A program made the translations under genes and the position numbers. From Roseateles_C aquae (lineage in GTDB: Bacteria > Pseudomonadota > Gammaproteobacteria > Burkholderiales > Burkholderiaceae_C), in the NCBI RefSeq assembly GCF_032337115.1, contig NZ_JAVXZY010000002.1, forward strand, positions 62,001 to 126,000: DNA of 64,000 bases, in the 5' to 3' direction. The notes beneath the pieces are model-generated. The model saw only the letters and a program-made list of their open reading frames with translations. It made no database searches and had not been told where the DNA came from. Positions 50,755 to 59,828 of this stretch are shown here, in pieces. The stretch's first letter is position 1; each line of letters begins with the position of its first letter.

Positions 50755-52268
50755 CAGCTCGGCTCCGTTCCGCTTTGCAAGGCCAGGCGGCTGCGCGCCG
50801 GGCCGTCTTCTTCGTCGCCCTGGCTCTTGCGCTGCTCTTGCATCGTCGCGAAGTCTTCGGCGCTGACATCACCGGTGATGTACTGGCCATCGAAGCAGGA
50901 GGCCTCGAAGCCAGCCAGACCCGGCTTCAGCGCCGCGACCACACGCTTCATCGCGTCGACATCCTGGTAGATCAGCGCATCGGCACCGATGAACTGGCGG
51001 ATTTCCTCGATGCTGCGGTTGTGCGCCACCAGCTCTTCCTTGGTCGGCATGTCGATGCCATAGACGTTGGGGAAGCGCACCGGCGGCGCGGCCGAGGCCA
51101 GATAGACCTTGCGCGCGCCCGCCTCGCGAGCCATCTGCACGATTTCCTTGGATGTGGTGCCGCGGACGATGGAGTCATCAACCAACAACACATTGCGGTT
51201 CTTGAACTCCAGGCCGATCGCGTTGAGCTTCTGGCGCACCGACTTCTTGCGCACGCCCTGGCCCGGCATGATGAAGGTGCGGCCGACATAGCGGTTCTTC
51301 ACAAAACCTTCGCGATAGGGCTTGCCAATCTTGTGGGCCAGCTGCATCGCCGAAGGGCGGCTGGACTCGGGAATCGGGATGACGACATCGATATCGCTGG
51401 GCGGCATCGTCGAGATCAGACGTTGGGCCAGCGTTTCGCCCATGTTCAGGCGGGCCTGATAGACCGAGATGCCGTCCATCACCGAATCGGGCCGCGCCAG
51501 ATAGACGAACTCGAACATGCAGGGGTTCAGCGTCGGGTGCTCGGCACATTGCTCGGTGTGCAGCTGGCCCTGGGTATCGATGAACAGGGCCTCGCCCGGT
51601 GCCACATCGCGGATCAGCTGGTGGCCTGTGCCTTCCAGCGCCACACTTTCGCTGGCCACCATGAATTCGCCATCGGCAGCTTGGCCAAAGCACAGCGGAC
51701 GGATGCCATAGGGGTCGCGGAAGGCCAGCAGGCCATGGCCGGCGATCAGCGCGATCACCGCATAGGATCCCTTGATGCGCAGATGCACATTGCGCACCGC
51801 CTTGAAGACGGCATCGGGTGTCAGCGGCAGATCGCGCGCGGCGCGCTCCAGTTCGTGGGCGACGACGTTGAGCAACACCTCGGAATCGCTCTCGGTGTTG
51901 ATGTGCCGGCGATCGATGTCGAACAGCTCTTTCTTCAGGCCGTGGGCATTGGTCAGATTGCCGTTGTGCACCAGCACGATGCCGAACGGTGCATTGACGT
52001 AGAAGGGCTGCGCCTCTTCCTCGCTATAGGCGTTGCCGGCGGTCGGGTAACGCACCTGGCCCAGGCCCGTGGTGCCCGGCAGCGCACGCATATTGCGGGT
52101 GCGGAACACATCGCGGACCATGCCGCGTGCCTTGTGCATGAAGCACTTGTTGCCCAGCATGGTGACGATGCCGGCCGCATCCTGGCCGCGGTGCTGCAGG
52201 AGCAGCAAGGCGTCATAGATGGTTTGGTTGACCGGCGCCTGGGAAATCACTCCGACGATGCCACACAT
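50754..52268 (-). CDS. purF: Amidophosphoribosyltransferase PurF
   Basis: PurF makes phosphoribosylamine from PRPP and glutamine, the first step of purine synthesis. The 504-residue enzyme begins MCGIVGVIS, so Cys2 becomes the N-terminal nucleophile of the class II glutaminase domain. RYPTAGNAYSEEEAQPF and GDDSIV-type PRPP loop LLVDDSIVRGTTSKEIV follow. The length equals the E. coli enzyme. It overlaps metZ (ATGA) and follows cvpA by 73 bases, as in E. coli. Confidence 0.97.
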   Translation of the reverse strand: MCGIVGVISQAPVNQTIYDALLLLQHRGQDAAGIVTMLGNKCFMHKARGMVRDVFRTRNMRALPGTTGLGQVRYPTAGNAYSEEEAQPFYVNAPFGIVLVHNGNLTNAHGLKKELFDIDRRHINTESDSEVLLNVVAHELERAARDLPLTPDAVFKAVRNVHLRIKGSYAVIALIAGHGLLAFRDPYGIRPLCFGQAADGEFMVASESVALEGTGHQLIRDVAPGEALFIDTQGQLHTEQCAEHPTLNPCMFEFVYLARPDSVMDGISVYQARLNMGETLAQRLISTMPPSDIDVVIPIPESSRPSAMQLAHKIGKPYREGFVKNRYVGRTFIMPGQGVRKKSVRQKLNAIGLEFKNRNVLLVDDSIVRGTTSKEIVQMAREAGARKVYLASAAPPVRFPNVYGIDMPTKEELVAHNRSIEEIRQFIGADALIYQDVDAMKRVVAALKPGLAGFEASCFDGQYITGDVSAEDFATMQEQRKSQGDEEDGPARSRLALQSGTEPS

Positions 52269-52341
52269 GCTAGTTCCTCAACGTTTCAGGTCTCTGCCGA
52301 GACGATTCTCACAATACCTTGGCGCTGCACACTCGTGATGC

Positions 52342-52836
52342 TCAGGCCGGGATGAATTTGACCACCGCCTCCGGCAGCATGGGTTCGATTCCATGCAACA
52401 CAGCCTGCAAAAGCGGCACGGTGCGCGCCGCCGTCCAGACTTCGGCGCGGCTGAGCGGCGTCATGCTCACCAGCACCACTGCCAACAGCGCCAGCAAGAG
52501 GCCGCGCAGGGCCCCGAAGGCGGCACCGGCGGCGCGGTCGAAAATGCTTAAGGGCGTGGCATGCAGCAGCGCACGCAGCAGCTTGGCCGCCAGCCCCCAC
52601 AGCAGCAGGATCAACATAAAGGCCAGCACCAGCGCCAGCGCATGGGCAAGACCTGGCCCCAGCCGCTGCTCGGGCAGCCAGCCTTGCAAGGCCGGCGCCA
52701 GGTAGCCCGCGCCCCAGTACGCCACCAGCCACCCGGCAATCGCCAGCAATTCGTACAACAAGCCACGCCAGATGCCGACCAACACCGAGACCAGCAGGAT
52801 CCCGATGAAGCAGAGGTCCAGCCAGTTCATCGCCAT
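52342..52836 (-). CDS. cvpA: CvpA family membrane protein
   Basis: This 164-residue inner-membrane protein has four predicted helices (NWLDLCFIGILLVSVLVGIW; LLYELLAIAGWLVAYW; ALALVLAFMLILLLWGLA; LRGLLLALLAVVLV). CvpA homologues are needed for colicin V export and envelope stress tolerance; the mechanism is unclear. The ATG at 52836 shares one base with the dedD stop (TGATG). A TTG one codon earlier and an ATG two codons later are other possible starts. purF follows, as in many proteobacteria. Confidence 0.93.
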   Translation of the reverse strand: MAMNWLDLCFIGILLVSVLVGIWRGLLYELLAIAGWLVAYWGAGYLAPALQGWLPEQRLGPGLAHALALVLAFMLILLLWGLAAKLLRALLHATPLSIFDRAAGAAFGALRGLLLALLAVVLVSMTPLSRAEVWTAARTVPLLQAVLHGIEPMLPEAVVKFIPA

Positions 52837-53687
52837 CAAAGCGTCAGCACCACGCCGCTGATGCCAGCCGCGCGCAGCTTGGCCGCGGCCCGGTCGGCCT
52901 CCTCACGGCTGGCGAACGGCCCGACACGCACCCGGGTGCGCTTACCATCGGCCGTGTCGACCGCCTGGGTGTAGGTCTTCAGCCCCTGTTTCTCGACCTT
53001 GGCACGCGCGTCCTGGGCGGCCTTGCCATCGGCATAGGCGCCGACCTGAACGATGAAGCGTGCGCCGGCGGCCGGCTCGCTGGCCTTCTTGTCGACCGGA
53101 CGGCCTTCAAGCAATGCCAGCGCGCGAGCCGCCTCGGCGGCCTTGGCCTCAGCGGCACGAGCCTTCTCAGCGGCTTTGTCGGCAGCGGCTTTTTCAGCGG
53201 CCTTGTCCACGGATTTCTCCGCGACCTTGTCACTGGCCTTCTCACTTGGCTTCTCGGCGACCTTGGCGCTGGCGCGCTCGGCAGGACGCTCTGCCGGCTT
53301 GGCCATCGGCTTTTCAGCCGCGGAAGGTTCGACCTTCTCTGTGGCACGGCCGGTTGGCTGAGCCACGCTGCCTGGCGTCTCAGCGCTATCGGCCACCTGG
53401 GGCGGCGTCAGTCCGGGCAACTGGGCCGGCAGCGTCTGGGGCTGCGGCGGAATCGGCAGTTGTGCCGCGCCTTCCTTGCGCGGAATCTCGATGGGCAGAT
53501 CGACCGGAATCGGCCGCGGCTGCGTTTCGAACAGCAGCGGGAAACCGATCACACCCACGCCCACCAGCACCGCGGCGCCAATCAAGCGGCGCCGGGCCCG
53601 CAGGCGCAGCGTCTGCACAGCATCTTGGGAGTCGGAAACCGGCTTGGCCGCAGGTGCTGCCGCACTGCGCTTGAGGAAAGACAGCAT
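52836..53687 (-). CDS. dedD: SPOR-domain protein, DedD-like
   Basis: This 283-residue protein has a short cytoplasmic N-terminus, one membrane helix (about residues 37-58: LIGAAVLVGVGVIGFPLLFE), a long periplasmic linker and a C-terminal SPOR domain (about 205-283: RFIVQVGAYADGKAAQDARA). SPOR domains bind denuded glycan at the septum, so a role in cell division is expected. The linker is rich in Ala/Lys/Glu repeats such as AEKPSEKASDKVAEKS. The ATG at 53687 begins MLSFLKRS; an upstream in-frame start at 53723 is less likely. It lies between folC and cvpA as in E. coli. Confidence 0.92.
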   Translation of the reverse strand: MLSFLKRSAAAPAAKPVSDSQDAVQTLRLRARRRLIGAAVLVGVGVIGFPLLFETQPRPIPVDLPIEIPRKEGAAQLPIPPQPQTLPAQLPGLTPPQVADSAETPGSVAQPTGRATEKVEPSAAEKPMAKPAERPAERASAKVAEKPSEKASDKVAEKSVDKAAEKAAADKAAEKARAAEAKAAEAARALALLEGRPVDKKASEPAAGARFIVQVGAYADGKAAQDARAKVEKQGLKTYTQAVDTADGKRTRVRVGPFASREEADRAAAKLRAAGISGVVLTL

Positions 53688-53753
53688 GTCGTGGCGGTGC
53701 CTTGAATGGAAAGCGGCCCCCATGAGGCCGCAACAGGATGTCCGGGGCGTCCC

Positions 53754-55106
53754 TCAGTCCAGCTGGGGCCGGGCGGTGGGGGCGCGGCCGGCCGTCAGGC
53801 GCGGAACGCCATGGGCCAGCACACCACCGACGGTGTGGAAGGAACCGAACGCCAGAATTCTATCAGCCGGCTCCGCGTCAGCCGCCGCGGCCTGCAGCGC
53901 CTCCATGGGGTTGGCATGCTGGGCCATCGCCAGGGCTTGCGGGCATCTCAAGCGCCCGGCTGTGCGCTCGGTCTCGAAGGCCTGGGCCAGGGCAGCGGCA
54001 GTGGCCGCACGCGGCAGCGGCAGGTCGGTAAAGTGCCAGCTGTCGACCAGCGGCGCAATGCGGCCGAGGATAGTGGCCAGGTCCTTGTCGGCCATGGCAC
54101 CGAACACCGCATGGGTGTGCGGGAAGAAACCCATCTGGTCGAGGTTCTGCGCCAGCGCCGCCACCGCATGCGGGTTGTGCGCCACATCGAGCACCAGCAT
54201 CGGCTGGCCCGGCACGACCTGGAAGCGCCCCGGCAGCTCGACCAGTGCCAGCCCGGTGCGCACCGCCTGGGCACTGATTGGCAGGCGCTGATGCAGGGCC
54301 TCGAACACCGCCAGCACGCCGGAGGCATTGAGCAGCTGATTGACACCGCGCAGCGCCGGGTAGGCCATGCCGCTGAAGCGCTTGCTGCGCCCGACCCAGT
54401 TCCACTGCTGTCGATCACCGCTGTAGCTGAAATCACGGCCCAACTGGCGCAGATCGGCGCCGACTTCGGCCGCATAGGCAGCGATCGATGCCGGCGGCAA
54501 AGGATCGCTGACGATGACCGGCCGGCCTGCACGCATGATGTGGGCCTTCTCGCGGCCGACCGACTCGCGGTCGGGCCCCAGGTATTCGGTGTGATCCAGA
54601 TCGATGCTGGTGATCACGCTGCAGTCCGCGTCGATCGCGTTGACGGCATCCAGGCGCCCGCCCAGGCCCACCTCCAGGATCACCAGGTCCAGCGGCTCTG
54701 CGGCCAGACGGCGCATGATGGCCAGCGTCGTGAATTCAAAATAGGTCAGCGCCAGTTCGCCGCGCGCCGCCTCGATGGCCTCGAAATGCGCCAGCAGCGA
54801 CTCGGCCTCGACCGGCGCGCCACCGACCCGGCAGCGTTCCTGAAAATGCACCAGGTGCGGCTTCTGGTAGAGCCCGACGCGGTAGCCGGCCTGCAGCGCG
54901 ATGGCCTCCAGCATGGCGCAGGTCGAGCCCTTGCCATTGGTACCGGCCACCATCACCACCGGAACGTCAAAGTGCAGACCCAGGCGATCGCGCATCTGAT
55001 GCATGCGCGCCAGGCCCATATCGATTTCCTTGGGATGCAGGCGTTCGCAATGGGCCAGCCAGTCGTCGAGGCGGATTTGGGCGGTGCTGGTGGGCGGAGT
55101 GCTCAT
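53754..55106 (-). CDS. folC: Bifunctional folylpolyglutamate/dihydrofolate synthase FolC
   Basis: This 450-residue Mur-ligase-type enzyme adds glutamate to dihydropteroate and to folates. Motifs: P-loop VAGTNGKGSTCAM, LVHFQERCRV, EVGLGGRLDAVNA, DLDHTEYLG (metal/ATP) and DVAHNPHAV. Length is typical. It lies between accD and dedD in the conserved accD-folC-dedD-cvpA-purF order. Confidence 0.96.
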   Translation of the reverse strand: MSTPPTSTAQIRLDDWLAHCERLHPKEIDMGLARMHQMRDRLGLHFDVPVVMVAGTNGKGSTCAMLEAIALQAGYRVGLYQKPHLVHFQERCRVGGAPVEAESLLAHFEAIEAARGELALTYFEFTTLAIMRRLAAEPLDLVILEVGLGGRLDAVNAIDADCSVITSIDLDHTEYLGPDRESVGREKAHIMRAGRPVIVSDPLPPASIAAYAAEVGADLRQLGRDFSYSGDRQQWNWVGRSKRFSGMAYPALRGVNQLLNASGVLAVFEALHQRLPISAQAVRTGLALVELPGRFQVVPGQPMLVLDVAHNPHAVAALAQNLDQMGFFPHTHAVFGAMADKDLATILGRIAPLVDSWHFTDLPLPRAATAAALAQAFETERTAGRLRCPQALAMAQHANPMEALQAAAADAEPADRILAFGSFHTVGGVLAHGVPRLTAGRAPTARPQLD

Positions 55107-55129
55107 CGGTCGTGGCTTCTCAAATGCAA

Positions 55130-55158
55130 CACGGCCAGACCTTGCGGGCCTGGCCGTG
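55130..55158 (-). terminator. Hairpin between accD and folC (weak terminator or attenuator)
   Basis: On the minus strand CACGGCCAG pairs with CTGGCCGTG around an 11-base loop, 20 bases after the accD stop. Only TTGCATTT follows, so termination would be partial; it may set the folC level. Confidence 0.4.
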
Positions 55159-55178
55159 CGGGTGTCAGGGAAACGGGG

Positions 55179-56051
55179 TCAGGCCACCGCGTCCGAACTC
55201 TGGCGTTGCAGCATGGCCAGTTGGCGGGCAATGGTCTCACGCAGCTGACGGCGGTCGACGATCATGTCCACCGCACCCTTTTCCATCAGGAATTCGGCGC
55301 GCTGGAAGCCGGCCGGCAGCTTCTCACGCACGGTGTTCTCGATCACTCGCGGGCCGGCAAAGCCGATCAGCGCCTTGGGCTCGGCGATGACGATGTCGCC
55401 CACGAAGGCAAAGGAGGCCGAGACACCGCCCATGGTCGGGTCGGTCAGCACGCTGATATAGGGCAGTTTGGCCTTGGCCAGACGAGTCAGCGCGGCGTTG
55501 GTCTTGGCCATCTGCATCAGCGACAGCAGACCTTCCTGCATCCGCGCACCGCCGGTGGCGGTGAAGCAGATGAAGGGCGTCTTCTGCTCGATCGCGGTTT
55601 CGACGCCGCGTGCAAATCGCTCGCCGACCACCGAACCCATGGAACCGCCCATGAAGTCGAACTCGAAGCAGGCTGCGACGACCGGCACGCTCATCACCGC
55701 GCCGCCCATGACGATCAGCGCATCGGTCTCGCCGGTCGATTCCAGCGCTTCCTTGAGCCGGTCGGGGTACTTCTTGCTGTCCTTGAACTTCAGCGCGTCG
55801 ACCGGCAGCACTTCCTGGCCGACTTCATAACGGCCTTCGCCGTCGAGGAAGGCGTTCAGCCGGGCGCGGGCACCAATGCGATGGTGGTGGCTGCACTTGG
55901 GGCAGACGTTGACGTTCTGCTCCAGGTCGGTCTTGTAGAGCACCGTCTCGCAGGACGGGCACTTGATCCACAGGCCCTCAGGCACCGTGCGGCGCTCCGA
56001 GGCCTCGCTTTGCTGCATCTTGGGCGGCAGAAGTTTCTCAAGCCAACTCAC
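55179..56051 (-). CDS. accD: Acetyl-CoA carboxylase carboxyltransferase beta subunit
   Basis: AccD with AccA forms the carboxyltransferase that makes malonyl-CoA. The 290-residue protein has an N-terminal zinc ribbon with Cys31, Cys34, Cys50 and Cys53 (KCPSC...CPKCSHHHRIG), then a crotonase-fold domain with the oxyanion stretch TATGGARMQEG and VLTDPTMGGVSASFA. It starts with GTG behind AAAGGAG. It follows trpA by 62 bases. Confidence 0.97.
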   Translation of the reverse strand: MSWLEKLLPPKMQQSEASERRTVPEGLWIKCPSCETVLYKTDLEQNVNVCPKCSHHHRIGARARLNAFLDGEGRYEVGQEVLPVDALKFKDSKKYPDRLKEALESTGETDALIVMGGAVMSVPVVAACFEFDFMGGSMGSVVGERFARGVETAIEQKTPFICFTATGGARMQEGLLSLMQMAKTNAALTRLAKAKLPYISVLTDPTMGGVSASFAFVGDIVIAEPKALIGFAGPRVIENTVREKLPAGFQRAEFLMEKGAVDMIVDRRQLRETIARQLAMLQRQSSDAVA

Positions 56052-56113
56052 AAGCAGACTCCTTTGATTCGCATGGTCATGCGGTTAACCGAGCCGGCCC
56101 TTGCCGGCCGGCG

Positions 56114-56923
56114 TCAGCCGCCCTGGATGTGGTCCAGCGCAGCCCTGATCTCGCGGATGAATTCAGCACCCTTGGAGGCGACATTATCGCTCGGCTCCGT
56201 CTCCAGCAATTGGACCAGCCGGGAACCGATCACGACGCCATCGGAAACCCGCGCCACCGCTTGGGCCGAAGCCGCATCGCGAATGCCGAAACCGACCCCG
56301 ACCGGCACCTTCACATGGGCCTTGATGCGCGGAATCATCGCCGCCACTGCCTCGGTGTCCAGATGGCCGGCACCGGTCACGCCCTTGAGCGAGACGTAGT
56401 AGACATAGCCGCTGGCGACCTTGCCGATGCGCGCCATCCGCGCCTCGGTCGAGGTCGGGGCGAGCAGGAAGATCGGATCCATCTCGGCCGCCTGCAGCGC
56501 GGCGGCAAAGCGTTCGCACTCCTCCGGCGGGTAGTCGACCACCAGCACGCCATCGACGCCGGCCGCCTTGGCGTCCTGCACAAAGCGCTCCAGGCCGTAG
56601 CACTCGATCGGGTTGGCATAGCCCATCAGCACCACCGGCGTGCTTGCATTGCGGGCGCGGAACTCGCGCACATAGCCCAGCACGTCGCTCAGCCCCACGC
56701 CCTTGGCCAGTGCCCGCTCGGCGGCACGTTGGATCACCGGGCCGTCGGCCATCGGATCGGAAAACGGCACGCCGAGTTCGATCACATCGGCCCCGGCCTC
56801 GGCCATCGCCAGCATCAGCGCGACCGTGGTCTCGGGATAGGGATCACCGGCATGGACGAAGGGAATCAGCGCCCTGCGTCCGCTGGCGGCCAGTTTCGCA
56901 AAAGTGGCTTGGATGCGGCTCAT
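56114..56923 (-). CDS. trpA: Tryptophan synthase alpha chain
   Basis: TrpA splits indole-3-glycerol phosphate and passes indole to TrpB. The 269-residue TIM barrel has catalytic Glu in ADVIELGVPFSDPMADGP (which also contains the catalytic Asp area), LMGYANP, VVDYPPEE and GFGIRDA for phosphate binding. The ATG at 56923 overlaps the trpB stop (ATGA), which argues against a longer in-frame start at 57016. Confidence 0.97.
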   Translation of the reverse strand: MSRIQATFAKLAASGRRALIPFVHAGDPYPETTVALMLAMAEAGADVIELGVPFSDPMADGPVIQRAAERALAKGVGLSDVLGYVREFRARNASTPVVLMGYANPIECYGLERFVQDAKAAGVDGVLVVDYPPEECERFAAALQAAEMDPIFLLAPTSTEARMARIGKVASGYVYYVSLKGVTGAGHLDTEAVAAMIPRIKAHVKVPVGVGFGIRDAASAQAVARVSDGVVIGSRLVQLLETEPSDNVASKGAEFIREIRAALDHIQGG

Positions 56924-58230
56924 CACAGGCCTCCCTTCAGCGCGGCGGTATTGACGATGCTGCTTTGCACCGTGTCGCCGCCCTTGACCGATTGCCCCTT
57001 GCAGGACGGCCGGCAATAGAACTCGGCATGCGAGAGATCGGCCACGGTGCCGATGTCCTTGTCGCCGCGGCCGGACAGATTGACCAGCAGATGCTGCTCG
57101 GGCGACAGCGTCGGTGCCAGCTTGATCGCGTGGGCGACCGCATGGCTGGACTCCAGCGCCGGAATGATGCCCTCGGTGCGGCAGAGGCGGTGAAAGGCGT
57201 CCAGCGCTTCCTGGTCGGTCACGCCAACATACTCGGCCCGACCGATGTCCTTCAGATAGGCATGCTCGGGGCCGACGCCGGGATAGTCCAGGCCGGCCGA
57301 GATCGAATGCGTCTCGGTGATCTGGCCGTTCTTGTCCTGCAGCAGATAGGTGCGGTTGCCATGCAGCACACCGGGCGTACCGGCCGACAAGGTGGCCGCA
57401 TGCTTGCCGCTGGCAATGCCCTCGCCCGCCGCCTCGACGCCAATCAAACGCACGCCTTCATGCGGGATGTAGGGATAGAAGATGCCGATGGCGTTGGAAC
57501 CGCCACCGACGCAGGCAATCACTGCGTCCGGCTGGCGGCCGATCATCGGCGGCATCTGCGTCAGGCATTCGTCGCCGATGACACGCTGGAAGTCGCGCAC
57601 CATCATCGGATAGGGGTGCGGGCCGGCGACGGTGCCGATGATGTAGAAGGTCGACTCGACATTGGTGACCCAGTCGCGCATCGCCTCGTTCAGCGCGTCC
57701 TTCAGCGTCTTGGAGCCCGACTCGACCGGCACCACGCGGGCGCCGAGCAGATTCATCCGATAGACATTGGGGCTTTGGCGTTTGACGTCCTCGCTGCCCA
57801 TGTACACCACACACTCGATGCCATAGCGGGCACAGATGGTGGCCGTGGCCACACCGTGCTGTCCGGCGCCCGTCTCGGCGATGACGCGCTTCTTGCCCAT
57901 GCGCTTGGCCAGCAGGGCCTGGCCGATGGTGTTGTTGACCTTGTGCGCGCCGGTGTGGTTCAGGTCTTCGCGCTTCAGATAGATCTGCGCGCCGCCGAGT
58001 TCGCGGCTCAGCCGGTCGGCGTGATAGATGGGGCTGGGCCGGCCGACGAAATGCGCCAGTTCCTTCTTGAACTCGGCGATGAAATCGGGATCGCGGCTGT
58101 AGTGGGCATAGGCCTCGTTCAGCTCGTCCAGCGCGTGAACCAGGGTTTCAGCGACAAAGCGGCCGCCGTATTGCTGGCCATTGATGGGGCCAAAGTGCCC
58201 GAGCGCGTCGGGCTGGTCGTAGGTCTTCAT
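56923..58230 (-). CDS. trpB: Tryptophan synthase beta chain
   Basis: This PLP enzyme joins indole and serine to tryptophan. The 435-residue protein shows KREDLNHTGAHKVNNTIGQ with PLP Lys97, RVIAETGAGQHG with the catalytic Glu, CVGGGSNAIGIF for PLP phosphate and AGLDYPGVGPEHAYL (COMM domain region). It is about 35 residues longer than E. coli TrpB, mainly at the C-terminus. Coupled to trpA. Confidence 0.97.
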   Translation of the reverse strand: MKTYDQPDALGHFGPINGQQYGGRFVAETLVHALDELNEAYAHYSRDPDFIAEFKKELAHFVGRPSPIYHADRLSRELGGAQIYLKREDLNHTGAHKVNNTIGQALLAKRMGKKRVIAETGAGQHGVATATICARYGIECVVYMGSEDVKRQSPNVYRMNLLGARVVPVESGSKTLKDALNEAMRDWVTNVESTFYIIGTVAGPHPYPMMVRDFQRVIGDECLTQMPPMIGRQPDAVIACVGGGSNAIGIFYPYIPHEGVRLIGVEAAGEGIASGKHAATLSAGTPGVLHGNRTYLLQDKNGQITETHSISAGLDYPGVGPEHAYLKDIGRAEYVGVTDQEALDAFHRLCRTEGIIPALESSHAVAHAIKLAPTLSPEQHLLVNLSGRGDKDIGTVADLSHAEFYCRPSCKGQSVKGGDTVQSSIVNTAALKGGL

Positions 58231-58244
58231 GGGAATTCTTGCCT

Positions 58245-58889
58245 TCAGGTGGAAGCTTCATCAAGGCGCGCATCCGCTTCGCGGACGGCCTCGCAGAATT
58301 GACGCATCAGCGTGGCGCTCTTGAGGCCCTTGGCCTCCTCGACACCGGAGCTGACGTCAACGGCCCAGGGCCGTACCCGAAGAATCCCTTCGATCACATT
58401 TCCGGCATGCAACCCACCAGATAAAGCGACTGGAGAGGGCACGTTTCGTGGAATGAGTGACCAATCAAATACCTTTCCGCCGCCGCCATAGCCCTCGACA
58501 TGAGCGTCGAGCAGCAGGCCTTGGGCGCTGGAGAACCGAGACGCGAAGTCTAGCAAATCAAAACCCGGCTCCATCCTCGCGGCACGCAGATAGGGGCGGG
58601 CCGCACGTTCGCAATCCGCCCTGCTCTCGTCGCCGTGGAACTGCAGCAGCATCTGCGGCAAGGCCTGCAGCGCCGCCTGCAATTCGGCCTCAGTGGCATT
58701 GACGAACAGGCCCACCGGCGTCACAAAAGGCGGCAGCCTTCGCGCCAGCTCGGCAGCACGCGCCGGCGTCACCGCTCGCGGGCTCTTGGCATAGAAGACA
58801 AAGCCGATCGCGTCGGCCCCTGCCTCCACCGCCACATCGACATCGGCCTCGCGGGTCAGCCCGCAGATCTTGATTCGGGTTCGGCTCAT
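58245..58889 (-). CDS. trpF: Phosphoribosylanthranilate isomerase
   Basis: TrpF catalyses the Amadori rearrangement in tryptophan synthesis. The 214-residue TIM-barrel enzyme has the catalytic Cys in KICGLTREADV near the N-terminus, the catalytic Asp in LLLDAHVEGYGGGGKVFDW, and ALSGGLHAGNV and AVDVSSGVE for phosphate binding. It is a free-standing trpF as in Betaproteobacteria, followed by trpB after 14 bases. Confidence 0.97.
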   Translation of the reverse strand: MSRTRIKICGLTREADVDVAVEAGADAIGFVFYAKSPRAVTPARAAELARRLPPFVTPVGLFVNATEAELQAALQALPQMLLQFHGDESRADCERAARPYLRAARMEPGFDLLDFASRFSSAQGLLLDAHVEGYGGGGKVFDWSLIPRNVPSPVALSGGLHAGNVIEGILRVRPWAVDVSSGVEEAKGLKSATLMRQFCEAVREADARLDEAST

Positions 58890-58933
58890 GGGCGCAGTAT
58901 CTCAGGCCTAGCCCCTCGCCCACGCGCAAGGCC

Positions 58934-59722
58934 TCAGGGCAGCCAGTCCATCGCGGCGGTCTGTTCCGGCAACTTCAGCTCGGCGTCGTAGTAGGGGCCG
59001 ACGAAGTACAGTCCGTCCGGCGCGAAAGTCGGCGCCGCCACCTTGCGGTCGCGCGCCGCCAGCACCTCAGCCACCCACTCGGGCGGCCGCACACCGGTGC
59101 CGACCGCGATCAGGCAGCCCATGATGTTGCGCACCATATGGTGCAGAAAGGCCGAGGCATCGAACTCGAAGCGCCAGTAGGCGCCGCGCTTGCTGATCTC
59201 GATCGCGCGCAGCACCTTGATCGGCGACGCCGCCTGGCACTCGGCCGAGCGGAAGGAGCTGAAATCATGCTCGCCGAGCAGATGCGTCACCGCCTCGCGC
59301 ATGGCCGCGCCATCGAGCGGCCTGAACACCCAGCCGGCGGCGCCGAATTCGATGGCCGGCCGCACCGGCGACTGCAGCAGCAAATAGGCATAGCGTCGGC
59401 CGCGAGCCCAGTTGCGGGCATGAAAGTCGGCCGGCGGAAACGCGCACCACTGGACGGCGATATCGGGCGGCAGATAGCGGTTGGTGCCGCGAACCCAGGA
59501 AAAAGGCTCGCGCTCCACTGGCGCATCAAAGTGCACCACCTGGTTCAGGCCATGCACACCGGCATCGGTACGGCCGGCACAGAGCGTACGAATCGGCTGG
59601 GCCGCAAACTGGCTCAGCGCAGACTCCAAGGCATCCTGCACCGTCTGCCCGCCGGGCTGGCTCTGCCAGCCGCGGTAGGCCTCACCGCGGTAGCTGACAC
59701 CCAGCGCCACCCTTACCGTCAT
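58934..59722 (-). CDS. truA: tRNA pseudouridine synthase A
   Basis: TruA makes pseudouridine at positions 38-40 of the tRNA anticodon arm. The 262-residue protein contains YRGEAYRGWQ, the catalytic Asp53 in CAGRTDAGVHGLNQ, and FHARNWARGRRY and FLHHMVRNIMG. The ATG at 59722 (MTVRVALGVSY) is preferred over GTG at 59734. A terminator separates it from fimV. Confidence 0.96.
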   Translation of the reverse strand: MTVRVALGVSYRGEAYRGWQSQPGGQTVQDALESALSQFAAQPIRTLCAGRTDAGVHGLNQVVHFDAPVEREPFSWVRGTNRYLPPDIAVQWCAFPPADFHARNWARGRRYAYLLLQSPVRPAIEFGAAGWVFRPLDGAAMREAVTHLLGEHDFSSFRSAECQAASPIKVLRAIEISKRGAYWRFEFDASAFLHHMVRNIMGCLIAVGTGVRPPEWVAEVLAARDRKVAAPTFAPDGLYFVGPYYDAELKLPEQTAAMDWLP

Positions 59723-59756
59723 TGCGTCACCCACATCACCAAGAAGTACCAGAAAG

Positions 59757-59783
59757 AAAAAAGCGCCCGGCCGAGCCGAGCGC
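59757..59783 (-). terminator. Rho-independent terminator after fimV
   Basis: On the minus strand GCGCTCGG pairs with CCGGGCGC (one G-U) and is followed by TTTTTTC. It sits about 46 bases after the fimV stop and about 35 bases before the truA start, so truA and the trp genes should have their own promoter or depend on read-through. Confidence 0.72.
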
Positions 59784-59828
59784 CTTGGCAGTCATGCCCG
59801 CAGCCAGAGCGGCGGGTACCTTGCGTGG

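Noticed and set aside
53706..56399. An 897-codon plus-strand frame across folC and accD, and an 801-codon one at 19357-21762
   Set aside because: They are shadows of folC/accD and of the alpha-2-macroglobulin gene; codon pattern and lack of motifs argue against coding.
56923..58889. A trp attenuator or T-box before trpF/trpB
   Set aside because: No leader peptide with Trp codons and no terminator/antiterminator pair was found in the short spacers.
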